Of a stretch of 64,000 nt of DNA, positions 10,222 through 19,400 are shown in pieces. Both the position numbers and the translations under genes were made by a program. The notes under the pieces were generated by a model that saw only the letters and a program-made list of their open reading frames with translations, ran no database searches and was not told the origin of the DNA. Within the stretch, counting starts at the first letter, position 1; every line of letters begins with the position of its first letter. The stretch comes from Blattamonas nauphoetae (taxonomy: Eukaryota; Preaxostyla; Oxymonadida), in assembly GCA_033064195.1 (NCBI GenBank), contig JARBJD010000042.1, forward strand, positions 186,001 to 250,000. The letters are read 5' to 3'.

Positions 10222-11241
10222 TCATCGTGGAATGTTCATGCCCTGCAGGTTATTCCATTCAATCGAGTAGGTAACAACTTCCCGTCCACTGTACGTGTCT
10301 CGGTCGTTTCGCAGCTTCGGTACCGAATCATCGCAGAATCCCTCCATTCTCAGCATTCGATACACTATCTTCCACATTTGTCGCATTTCGCCCCTTTTTG
10401 TGTTCCATTCACGCTGGGAGTTGTTCAATATATACAGAAAATTGTAGATTGACTCCTCATCTGAGATGAACGTTAGATAACTTGGAATCGCGAGAACGAC
10501 TGGCAGAGCAAGAACAAAATCCATTGTCCGTTGATAGTAAGGAGACATTTCGAGGAGTCGGGTGAGGAGACGCATGAATTGCGTTGACAGGTCGCTATAG
10601 ATGATCGAGAAGCGGTTCGCGCACAATTGGGCAATATAGTTCTCTGAAGGTGTCAAAACTTGCTGAAAAACCGTCTCGTGAACAGCTTGTTGTTCATTGT
10701 GATCTTCAATTTCGCGAAATGCGAGACCACATGGAGTGGCGAGCCAGATAGACTCGGAGATGGCTCTCACGAAAGATGTGTGGATATCTTGTGCGTCAGG
10801 AAAGGAAAGAGACAGTGGATTGAGAGTGAGGATGAGTTGAGGGATTAGATCAGCTTTGACCAGGGCAAACTGGACTTCAGGAGTACTCCACTCGAGCAGA
10901 AGATCGAGCATCCTCATCGATGCTGCTGAAATTGTCTGATTGGGAGAAGAATAGAGCAGAGATATTGTTCCCACAAAGTCGCACACAGCATCATTTGGCG
11001 GCAGTCGCGCTTGGTCAAGAATGGAGACTTCGCCAAACATATCATCGAGTTCCCACATCTGATCAAGAAATGAGACAACTTTCTTTTCAAAATCACCAGA
11101 AAAATGATGTCCGTCCTTGATCAGACTGCCATCCCATTTTACGAATGCTGAATAGTCTACCAACAATGAACGAGGAACAGGGGACATACCATCATGGCAT
11201 TGTTTGTCTGAGATGCTTGATGGAGACACAAAATCACTCAT
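10222..11241 (-). CDS. ARM-like family protein with a replaced N-terminus
   Basis: The 339-residue protein is typical from about residue 105 on: SSPNQTISAASMRMLDLLLEW, LVKADLIPQLILTLNPLSLSFPDAQDIH, EQQAVHETVFQQVLTPSENYIAQLCANRFSIIY, YYQRTMDFVLALPVVLAIPSYLTF, YRMLRMEGFCDD and a NNLQGMNIPR tail. The first 100 residues lack the DCSPFLNW and QPALDDSLEAK blocks and instead read MSDFVSPSSISDKQ with DYSAFVKWDGS. Upstream at 11331 a standard family start survives (MTEIVKKTDT, then unrelated residues and a stop), so the promoter and first codons now form a short upstream frame before this gene. This looks like a chimera made by replacement of the 5' half. Confidence 0.65.
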   Translation of the reverse strand: MSDFVSPSSISDKQCHDGMSPVPRSLLVDYSAFVKWDGSLIKDGHHFSGDFEKKVVSFLDQMWELDDMFGEVSILDQARLPPNDAVCDFVGTISLLYSSPNQTISAASMRMLDLLLEWSTPEVQFALVKADLIPQLILTLNPLSLSFPDAQDIHTSFVRAISESIWLATPCGLAFREIEDHNEQQAVHETVFQQVLTPSENYIAQLCANRFSIIYSDLSTQFMRLLTRLLEMSPYYQRTMDFVLALPVVLAIPSYLTFISDEESIYNFLYILNNSQREWNTKRGEMRQMWKIVYRMLRMEGFCDDSVPKLRNDRDTYSGREVVTYSIEWNNLQGMNIPR

Positions 11242-11269
11242 TACCAGGATGGAAAAGAGAAAGTCAAAC

Positions 11270-11660
11270 GATTAGAGGAAGAAAACTCTAAAGAGCTGGT
11301 GAGTGTCTGTCTTCTTGACAATCTCGGTCATTCAGATGAATCTAGTTAAAAAAACCTTTGTTATGGGTCAGAACAAAGAATGAAACAACGATGTTGAGAT
11401 GCAAAAGACGTCCGAAAGAAGCAACAAAAATCAACCAACGAAAATCGAGACAATTTATCAATGAAGATGGAGCTTGAAAACGAGATGAAAAGAATGAGGG
11501 TCTGAGAGTGTGGACATGGTGTTGAGAGATGTCGGAGTGACGAAGAGTGTGATTGTGTCCATCAGTGGCTCTTTTCTTGCTGAAAATTTCAGTGCTGCCC
11601 AAAATGAGCCAGAAATACATCGGTTAGGTTTGGCGGTTCGAGTCTCTTTCTATTCCCGTT
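11270..11660. repeat. Duplicated intergenic block, copy 1
   Basis: It is nearly identical by eye to 55735-56100 (same family leader, same promoter motif, same GAGTGTGGACATGGTGTTGAG box). It joins the 5' end of one family gene to the 3' end of the next at both sites. The pairs 10222-12723 and 54690-57155 are therefore probably a duplicated two-gene unit. Confidence 0.7.
11361..11374 (-). promoter_or_regulatory. Conserved GTTCTGACCCATAA motif
   Basis: It lies 30-43 bases before the orphan family ATG at 11331. The gene now using this promoter starts 90 bases further on, at 11241. Confidence 0.45.
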
Positions 11661-12723
11661 CTGGAACGTTCATGCCATGCTGGTTGTTCCATTCGATCGA
11701 GTAGATAACAGTCCATTTTTTAATTTGGATAGTTTTGTCGTTTTGCAGCTTTGCCTCAAGCACGTCTTCGATGCCCTCCATTCTCAACATTCGATACACT
11801 GTCTTCCACATCTGTTGCACTTTTCCTCTTGTTTTGTTCCATTTCCGCTGGAAATCTTCCATTGAAGCCAGAAAATGGCTGATAGAACGATCAGATTCGA
11901 AGAATGTGAGACAACTTGGGATCGTCAAAATGACTGGCATATTCAAGACAAAATCCATTGCTGGTTGATAGTATGAGCATATTCGGAGGAGGCTGGCGAG
12001 AAGGGACAGAAAATTTAAGGATTGGCCACGATCGATGATCGAAAACCGGTTCACGCACAAATGGCAAATATACTTCTCAGAAGGTGCCACAACTTGCTGG
12101 ACAACAGTCTCATAAACAGCTTGTTTTTCATCGTTATCTGCAATTCTGTGTGATTTCAGTCCAATCGATGTTGCGAGCCAGATAGCATAGGTGATGATTT
12201 GAACGAGACCAGTGTGAAGATTGACTGTTTCTGAAACAGAGAAAGACAGAGGATTGAGAGTGATGATGAGTTCAGGGATCAGATCAGCTTTCACGAGGGC
12301 TAGAGTGTTTAGAGTTGAACTCCATTCCATCAGAGATTCGAGCATCTCCATTGTCGTTGATATGATGATCTGACTGGAAGAGGAAACAAGTACAATGATG
12401 GACTGTACGAAGTCTGTCAAAGAATCACCAGAGATTGATGCAAGACTGTCGAGAAAAGCATCGGCTGATGTCCGACTCGCTGGATATATAGATTTGAGAA
12501 ATCTCACGGCTTGAGCCTCCAGAGAGACATCGAGTGCAGGCTGCAACTTCAACGTGGCAACGAGAGATCGAAAGACAACGGCCTTTTCCTCTTCAGTTTC
12601 AGATTGATCGTCAATCCAATTCAGGAAAGGAAAACAGTCTGTTGAAAATGACAGGCTGTGTGAAGATACGTTTGAGCATGCATATACATGAGATGCATCT
12701 GCAATGGTGTTTAACGCAGTCAT
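11650..12723 (-). CDS. ARM-like helical-repeat family protein, complete
   Basis: About 357 residues from the ATG at 12723 (MTALNTIADASHVYACSN). The blocks are DCFPFLNWIDDQSE, VFRSLVATLKLQPALDVSLEAQAVRFLKSIYPASRTSADAFL, VSSSSQIIISTTMEMLESLME, LVKADLIPELIITLNPLSFSVSETVNLH, EKQAVYETVVQQVVAPSEKYICHLCVNRFSIID, YYQPAMDFVLNMPVILTIPSCLTFFE, RMLRMEGIEDVLEAKL and the tail NNQHGMNVPERE. DVSLEAQA replaces DDSLEAKA, a change shared with the copies at 54690 and 56082, which groups these three. An in-frame upstream TTG is ignored because the family leader begins at ATG. It ends in TAG. Confidence 0.75.
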   Translation of the reverse strand: MTALNTIADASHVYACSNVSSHSLSFSTDCFPFLNWIDDQSETEEEKAVVFRSLVATLKLQPALDVSLEAQAVRFLKSIYPASRTSADAFLDSLASISGDSLTDFVQSIIVLVSSSSQIIISTTMEMLESLMEWSSTLNTLALVKADLIPELIITLNPLSFSVSETVNLHTGLVQIITYAIWLATSIGLKSHRIADNDEKQAVYETVVQQVVAPSEKYICHLCVNRFSIIDRGQSLNFLSLLASLLRICSYYQPAMDFVLNMPVILTIPSCLTFFESDRSISHFLASMEDFQRKWNKTRGKVQQMWKTVYRMLRMEGIEDVLEAKLQNDKTIQIKKWTVIYSIEWNNQHGMNVPERE

Positions 12724-12752
12724 TGAGAATGGTTCAAACAAAACTTCCTCGA

Positions 12753-12766
12753 AATGGGTCAGGAAG
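12753..12766 (-). promoter_or_regulatory. TTCCTGACCCATTT, variant of the conserved motif
   Basis: It lies 30-43 bases before the ATG at 12723, the same spacing as in the other copies, with the central CTGACCCAT kept. Confidence 0.4.
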
Positions 12767-13075
12767 CATGTTGAACAATAAGCTGAATCTCATTGCGCGG
12801 AAACGTTGTGGCTGATCATCTGACTGAAATAGGGATCATGAGTTTGTATAGTTGTTTCCTCAACCATTCAACGAAAAGTGATCGGGAAAACATGAAATGC
12901 AAATAATCTTCATCCAAAGGGTGGAATGTGGGGAGTATGGGAATTATAAGTTGTCAGTGAACGAATTCACTTGAAGGATCCTGAAAGAATTAAGCCAGTT
13001 ACGTTGGATGCGTGAAGGAAATGGTACACAACAATGCGGTGATCAGAAAATGCAACAACCATTTTGATTTCACGA
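12767..13075. other. Intergenic region between the helical-repeat cluster and the tandem array
   Basis: It is AT-rich with no coding frame and no match to the other flanks that I can see. It may mark the border of the array, since the methyltransferase part beyond residue 154 is found only here. Confidence 0.35.
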
Positions 13076-13909
13076 CTATTGCACTGTGAGTCGAAACCAG
13101 AAGGTGTTAAGCGGTGTTGTTGGTCCATTAATCAGCCCAACTTGGTCAGCAAGAAACTGCGCAATTGCCGGCTCAACACCATTCTTCATCAGTCGCTCTG
13201 GTGAAAAGGCGTCCTTAACATACGCCACTTCCCACGCCCCATCTTGCATCTCGTTGTTGACAAGCTGGCCTTGTGCTGTGATCTTCAAGTTCAAGTTCTG
13301 TGCCATCGCTGTAATCTGATGTTTCGTCACCAATGTCCGAATATTCGCTTGTGTTTGCGGGTTGAAAAGACTCAGCTGGTCTTGAACCGATGCCGCAATG
13401 TAATGGTTCTGCTGCGTCGCGGTTGTTATTTCAAGGTCCCACTCGGCCAACAGAATCTCATCACACAAAGACTTCGCCACAGCAATGGTTGTCGCCAGCT
13501 GATCAAGCGAATCAAAATACCACAACGAGTGCGCCAGGATCACGCAGTTAAAATGCTCCCCAGCCAGAAAGTCCGACCCTTTCGTCAGATCTCGCTCAAA
13601 AAACACGGTCAGACGGTCACCATAGTCTGAGTCGGTCAGTGTCTTGATCGCTTGGCCAATCGTGTACGGTGATCCATAATCGGGACTGGCGATATCCACT
13701 CCAGTCACATGACCTGTCGGTCCCACTGCGTAGGCCAAGGCTGCCAGCATGTCGCCCTGGCCAGACCCAATCTCCAGAATCTTCTCCCCCGGTTGAATGT
13801 CCCAAGCGTCGATCAGTCGCAACCGATGTGCCGTTTGGATGGCTTGAATCTCGGTGTGCTCGTCGTGCAACATATGCTCAATAATCGTTGAAACTGTTGA
13901 GTCTGTCAT
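13076..13909 (-). CDS. Class I SAM-dependent methyltransferase, bacterial type
   Basis: The 277-residue protein is a compact single-domain methyltransferase. Motif I is ILEIGSGQGDM at residues 44-54, the acidic post-I loop is VTGVDIASP at 68-76, and the motif IV region is CVILAHSLWYF at 122-132. There is no NPPY/DPPY, so an N6-adenine or glutamine DNA/protein methylase is unlikely; a small-molecule substrate is more plausible but unknown. Style and composition resemble Firmicutes proteins (inference) and unlike its neighbours it has no helical-family or beta-helix character. The start at 13909 is chosen because copies elsewhere share it and because a GGGAG box lies seven bases before it; an upstream in-frame ATG lies within the Tc1 element. 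It ends in TAG. Partial copies at 24657, 32903/38449 and 51253 show it is part of the contig, not contamination. Confidence 0.8.
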   Translation of the reverse strand: MTDSTVSTIIEHMLHDEHTEIQAIQTAHRLRLIDAWDIQPGEKILEIGSGQGDMLAALAYAVGPTGHVTGVDIASPDYGSPYTIGQAIKTLTDSDYGDRLTVFFERDLTKGSDFLAGEHFNCVILAHSLWYFDSLDQLATTIAVAKSLCDEILLAEWDLEITTATQQNHYIAASVQDQLSLFNPQTQANIRTLVTKHQITAMAQNLNLKITAQGQLVNNEMQDGAWEVAYVKDAFSPERLMKNGVEPAIAQFLADQVGLINGPTTPLNTFWFRLTVQ

Positions 13910-13921
13910 CCAAATTCTCCC
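13910..13921 (-). promoter_or_regulatory. Shine-Dalgarno-like GGGAG before the methyltransferase start
   Basis: On the coding strand GGGAG (plus-strand 13917-13921) is followed by seven bases and then ATG, the spacing of a bacterial ribosome binding site. In a eukaryote it would have no such role, so it may be a leftover of the donor. The match is short and could be chance. Confidence 0.35.
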
Positions 13922-13993
13922 AATTGAAGGTTGAATTTCGGTAAAAAATGACGGTTGCCCGGCGTCAAAAACTGAGTTTTGATCAAGTCCGTA

Positions 13994-15449
13994 TACTGGG
14001 CGACACGACGACTTGATTCGGCTGTAAAACGGTGGTATTTTTTTGAATAGAGACACAATTTGTTTCAATTTTCTGTAAATGATAATTTAGAGAGGGAGAC
14101 ACCTTGGAACAAAATAGGAGAAGATAAAAAATTCTGAGTGACGCGAAATCTGCAACGGAAAAAAAATGATGGTCATGTACTTCGCGACATGACAAGTGAT
14201 CCACTTCATCCAGCTCTATCCTTCTAATATTTTGTCATTTTTCCCTCGCGAGAGTAACACTCGAGGAGGCGGTCGCCATAAGAGAGAACGAGGTTGTCGA
14301 TACTTTCTTGTGGGATCGAGTTCCAGGCTTTGATGACAGCCTTCCGAAGTGAGTCCACAGTGTCGTAAATTGCACAATTTTCATACAATTTGGAAGAGAG
14401 AAGTGCCCAGACATGTTCGATGGGATTCAAGTCGCTAGAAAGTGGTGGAAGGAATTTTTGCTTGATTTTTGCTCTTTCGATTCGAGGCATTTCATCTCTT
14501 TTCTTGTGCCAGCCGGCGTTGTCGCTGAGGAGAACACGTGTGTCAAGGGGAGGATCCATCTTTGCCTTGCTGAGGCCGTTGATGACAGCATCAGTATAGG
14601 TAGCGCCGTCGATGGTCCCATCTGTCACGAAAAGCTTGCTCTTAAACCCGACACCAACACATCCCCAAATACCAACTGTAATAGGGTGAGCTCTCGACTT
14701 TGACTCAGGTTGCGGCGTGTTCTCTTCCCGGAGAGAACGGTAGTACTTGTCTGGCCCTCTCCCTCTCACTGTTTTCTCGTCATCGAAGAGACAGAGTTCA
14801 GGAAGAAAGCCCTTCGAGATCGTTTCTTTCGCGAAGTTGTACCGATTCTGGATATGGTGTGGTTGAAAGGGTGGAACTCTGCGGTGTTTGTGGAGACCGA
14901 TTTTGTTCGCTTTGAGGAAGCGTTGGAAGGAACGGTCGGATCCTGGTAGCTTCAGGGCCTTCTTCAATTGGATCGCGGAGCTGTATGTCTTGTTTTTGAT
15001 CTCGATCTGCACTTTTTTTCAGAGTCTTGCCGGTGTACAGCTGTGATTGACCTTTTCGATTCATCCATCCTGGTCGTTCATCGACGATCAGCGTGTTGGT
15101 GTATTTCGTGACTGTGTTGACTGAGACGTGGAGCGAGCGAGCTGTCTCATTTCTCCCTTTTCCTTTTCTTCTTTCCTTCTGGATCTTTCTTTGATTTGAG
15201 AGAGACAATCTTGGAACCATTGTTGAGCGCAATCAGCGGTGAATCACGTGTCATGTCGTCCTACACAAGTCCCCCTACTGTAGCATTTCATGTCATTCTC
15301 TCTTATTTTTCACTGTTGTTCTTCCAAAAAAATCCCAGAGATGTATAACTCAAGGTAGTTGAAGTGAGTGAAAAATGAACTCTCAACTCCCTCGTGTTCT
15401 GTCTAAAAACAAAAATTACAGCCGGATCAAGTCGCCGTGACGCGCTGTA
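13994..15449 (-). mobile_element. Tc1/mariner element, 1456 bp
   Basis: The target TA is duplicated (13992-13993 and 15450-15451); the empty site CCGTAATCAC is intact in the sister units at about 25200 and 38888. The termini read TACTGGGCGACACG and TACAGCGCGTCACG with a shared GACTTGAT.CGGCTGTAA, about 34 bp of imperfect inverted repeat. It encodes one transposase and lies in the 5' flank of the methyltransferase gene. Confidence 0.9.
14224..15220 (-). pseudogene. Tc1/mariner transposase, one frameshift
   Basis: About 332 residues with the DD34E layout of Tc1: first Asp in LFDDEKTV, second in LLSDNAGWHKK, and Glu in DLNPIEHVW with 34 residues between the last two. The N-terminal 70 residues (from MVPRLSLSNQRKIQ) hold the helix-turn-helix ETARSLHVSVNTVTKY and lie in a different frame from the catalytic part. 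The frames part at a run of seven A at about 15013-15019 (coding strand), after TGKTLKK, so a one-base slip is the apparent lesion. The rest of the frame is open to the stop. A sequencing or assembly slip in the homopolymer is possible, in which case the element would be intact. Confidence 0.85.
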
Positions 15450-15631
15450 TAATCACTGATGTTTCTCTCGTGACAAGAACAAAGAGGAGATCATGCTAAT
15501 TTATTCTGGATCCTACAGTTCCAGCTGTTAAAAAAGTTGTTCCCAAATGCTGAGTGACGTGAAATGAAAACTGTGTGAAATGCATCAAGGAGAAGTGAGA
15601 TGAAGAATAGCAGCCAAGGGCAAAACATCAT

Positions 15632-16114
15632 GGCAGAGGTGGAGTTGGTGGGCCAAAAAACTCTATGAAGTGGCAAAAAAGTTGTGCTCGGCGGGAGTCG
15701 AACCCCGAGCACAACAGTCGACAGAGGGGTTGGCTACCGCTAGGCCAAACGCGCCGCACGTTCACTACCAAAAAATTGGTGTCTTGAAGGGAGAACCACC
15801 ATAGTCTTTCACTTCACGATACATCATGATCAATCGCTTGGTTTTGATAAAAAAATATTAAAATTCCAGTCATAATGTTGAAATGATTCAAGATAGCGTA
15901 AAGATGAAGTGAAATAGTTCGCCGATCGCCCTCGTCAAACGTGATGGAACGGTCGTGACATTCTCTGAGACGATCTCGACAGTATTCTCAACATTTTGAA
16001 AATAAAACGTGTTCATATCCATATCTGACAGTTTATTACGAGAGAATAGCCTAGTTGAACAATACAGTCACAACACACCTCGATCACCTTTGGCCCAGAA
16101 AGTCCACTCGTGCC
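15632..16114 (-). mobile_element. MITE with 8-bp target duplication and tRNA-like insert
   Basis: The 483-bp insert is flanked by AACATCAT at 15624-15631 and 16115-16122; sister units at 25375 and 39065 have the single AACATCATC site. The ends read GGCAGAGGTGGA and GGCACGAGTGGA and stay alike to TGGGCCAAA. An 8-bp duplication fits hAT or Merlin elements. There is no transposase frame. Strand is given for the tRNA-like unit inside. Confidence 0.8.
15675..15758 (-). other. tRNA-like Pol III unit inside the MITE
   Basis: On the minus strand TGGCCTAGCGG fits the A box, GGTTCGACTCC fits the B box, and a run of six T follows as a Pol III terminator. A D-arm (GGC..GCC) is possible, but the acceptor stem does not pair cleanly (GTGC/GCAC only) and the 3' half forms its own 11-bp hairpin GTTGTGCTCGG/CCGAGCACAAC. 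A functional tRNA is unlikely; a tRNA-derived, SINE-like promoter is more probable. Confidence 0.5.
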
Positions 16115-16447
16115 AACATCATCTTACACAAACCCAAAACAAGAGTGGTTCTCTCAACCAAAAACAATAGAAACGAAAAACCATTCTCAAGAGAGAAAAG
16201 AAGACGATCGAAAAAGAGACTTCGTTGAATGAAGAGGGAGAAAGAAGAAGAACGAAAAGCGGATGGCTGTAAAGGATGGTGATGACAAAGGAAGACGGAT
16301 AGAGATTGCTTGACATGATTCTATCTTAAAGCTTGTGAATTGCATGTGTTGAGTGAATGCAGTGAAATGAGGTGTGTGTGTTTGGGTTCAATTGGTTGGG
16401 TGTGTTGTGAATGTGTGAAGGGATGAGAATGAATGAGGTGGAATGTG

Positions 16448-19400
16448 TCAAGAGAGAGCGACTGGTTGTTGCTTCTCAGCTGATGCTTTCCCATTCATCG
16501 ACGACAGGCGAGAAATGATCGAGTCCACGGATGGGCGGGCATCTGGGTTCACAGAAAGGCATTCCTCAATCAGCCCTTTCATCTTCTCTCCAACTCCATC
16601 CATCTTTGGAACAATCCCAATCGACATGTTCCGATGAGCATTCACTCCATCCTGCTCAGCGAATGGAACAAGACCAGTCTCAATTTCCCACAACACCAGG
16701 CCAAGCCGAAAAACCGACGCTTTCGTTCGGTCAATTTCTTTCCGAGTGTCTCCCTCAGTCTTCTTGCTTCCTCCCTCCCGCTCCTCATCTTCTTCTGGCG
16801 CTTGCCATCGAACATCGTCACGATGCACTTCACTCTGACGAAGATGGTGAGGACGAACAATCTGAACTGGATGGCAGTGAGCGAGTTTCGTTCCAGGACT
16901 CCCAACATCGGAAGTGGGAGGAGTGTTTGTTGTTTCATCTTCATCCTGCTTGCCCTCAGAGACGACTTGGTTCGGTTGTGTTGGCTGTTCTGTCACTGGA
17001 TCTGGCTGAGGTGTGGCGGTCTTCAGAATCAGACTCATCGAACTCTCTCCACTCAGAACAACTGAGTGCGATGTCAGTTCAGTCAGAATCGCGGAATACT
17101 CTGACATCTTCATCGCATGCGACAATCCTCGCGCAACCGACAATCGCGCCCATTCACGATCCACTCCAACTTTCAAAACATGAAGACGACGATACAGCGT
17201 CTCAGTCTTGTCAACCACTAACACATTCCCACTCTTCTCTCCACAGCTCAATCCATACACTCTGTTCTCAAACGCGATCTCTCGCTCTTCCTTTTCTTCA
17301 TCTTTCTTCTCAAACTCATTCTGCATTTTCTCGGTCCAAGGAATCGAATTTAATGTGTTCCCATTCAGCCCTCGAATCGACGAGACGTGAGCTGTTTGTC
17401 TGTCGCCATCGTCATCCATCACTTCATATTTCTCCACTTCTATCTCTTGTGCTGTTATCAAAGGAACACCGTCTTCCTTCCGACCATTCTTCCTCCTCCT
17501 CCAAATGCACACAACGATCAGCAGAATGATGGCGAGAAGAGCAGCAGCAACGACAATCACCAGAGGAAGCCACCATTTCATGTTGTCTTTCACTGATTGC
17601 GACAGTTTATCCATTCTACTCTGTTGGATGATGAACGTCGTGTCTGTCCTTTGGTCTTCTCCGAACATGAGTCGACCTCGCCATTCAAGTTCAGGTTTCA
17701 GCGAGCTAAACGTCGACGAAGAAAGAATAAGGTTGATAGATGTCTCGGTGAATGAAGTGGTTGTGTCTCGGTTGAGCAAATGTCGAGTTGATATTCCTTC
17801 TTTCTTGTCTTTCGTCATTTCAAACACTTCCAAAATCAAGCCGCACGGAATCAGAGTCGATCCTTTCACTTCGATTTCGAAGAGTTCCTTCTTCTTGTTG
17901 AATGAGCTTGTCGACGTGCTTGAAAGAGTTGGGATGAAGAGAGGAGAGAGTGGCTTGGCATATTCGCCTGTCATTGTGCATCCATCTGCTGCCATCCACA
18001 GATGCGGATGGTCGAGTGTTCCATCTCCTCCACTCAGGCTTCTCACTTCGATTGTCCCGCTCTCAGAGCAGATGATATTTCGACGAAGGGATGGAAACGA
18101 GGAGTTGAGGGGATTGTTGTCGTGGAACAGACTTGCCTCGACTGTGAAAGAGCCCCCTTTCATGTTCACCACTGCTTTCGAGAGATGGGTGAAGTCTTGC
18201 CGGGAGATTGTGGTTGTGCATTCCGTCAACTGAAGCACTCCACTTGTCCAAGAACACACATCTTCCACTTCTTCCTCGTTCCGTGTTGGAGGCAAAACGG
18301 TCGGTTCAGTGATAGATCCCTCTCGCAGAATGATTGTCGCTTGTGTTGCAGAGATGTAGACGAACGATGAATCAGAAGAGTCAATCGACACATCCACATT
18401 CCGAAGCTCGAGGAATCCTGTCGCTTCAACAACAATCACGCCAGACAACGAGTCCAGAGAGAGTGAAGAGGGAACGATCAGCGAGGGTTCAGAACTCGTC
18501 CCATTTCGAATCACAACATGCATCCCTCCAACAATCCGAATCCCATCGTTCATCCTCACTGAGTCCACAATCTCAATCGTTGGTCGAACAATCGACAGTC
18601 CAGACCCTATCTTCCACACTTCTGACATCGAACTGCATGCTCGCAACAAGTCTCCACAAAACGGACTTCCTTCCATCGACGACGAATCGGCGAAGATGTT
18701 GAACGACGATGGTCGCTTTCCTGTTCCTCCAGACACAGAGCCCACAAGCAAGATATATCCATCTTCATCATTCAACGGCACAATCGATGTCACTGTGTAA
18801 TCCGTCTCGAAATCCAGTCCTCCTTCCCATCCAATCTCAATCTCTCCTGACTTCCCACTCGACGATGACACGAATTGAACGGTAATACAAAGTGAAGAGT
18901 TCAGTGTCACGTTGTATTCAGTTGAGGGAATAAGATCGCTTCCACTCACTTCCACAACACAGCTCGTGTTCAAACTGTTCGTAAACGAGAATTTCATCTC
19001 GTGGATGGTGGGAGGATTGGGAACATTCACCACAATTCCATTGTTCACAGCAAAGTCAGTTGATTCTTCAACTTGAATGAGTGTGTAGTCCTTCCCAAAA
19101 GCGAGTGTGGATGCATCTTCATCGTTTCCAGTGATGAACTCAACCGAGCAGTGAGTGTTATTATGAACTGTGATTGGAGGGAGAGGGAGCCACTTGTGAG
19201 AGCCGATGCTGAGACAGATCGAGACAAGAGACGAGGTGAGCAGTCGACCAGACAAGAAGATTGTCAGCACCTTCCGATCCTTGGTCAGCTGTGCGCTGAT
19301 ACAGTTTTCGATGCGAGCAGGCTCGATCGGGGTGGAGAATGTTGGATCTGAGATGTCGACGAGGATTTTCTGTGATCCTTCCTGAATTCTCTTCACTTCA

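Noticed and set aside
13076-13909. Bacterial contamination
   Set aside because: Partial copies of the gene occur at three further places within clearly eukaryotic duplicated sequence and are cut by eukaryotic transposons.
13076-13909. The methyltransferase that some DIRS elements encode
   Set aside because: It lies outside the element, is older than the insertion, and lacks the DPPY/NPPY motif of N6-adenine methylases.
15681-15758. Functional tRNA gene
   Set aside because: The A and B boxes fit, but the acceptor stem does not pair and the 3' half folds on itself; it also lies within a recent insertion.
16448-17200. Active tyrosine or serine/threonine kinase
   Set aside because: The APE-like WQAPEE and subdomains IX-XI are present, but the catalytic HRD Asp, the DFG Asp and the VAIK Lys are missing in all three copies.
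16531-17529. 332-codon plus-strand frame opposite the K1 kinase tail (and its twin at 25807-26805)
   Set aside because: It is the antisense shadow of a conserved coding region; its residues are Ser/His/Gln-rich and its conservation follows the minus-strand protein.
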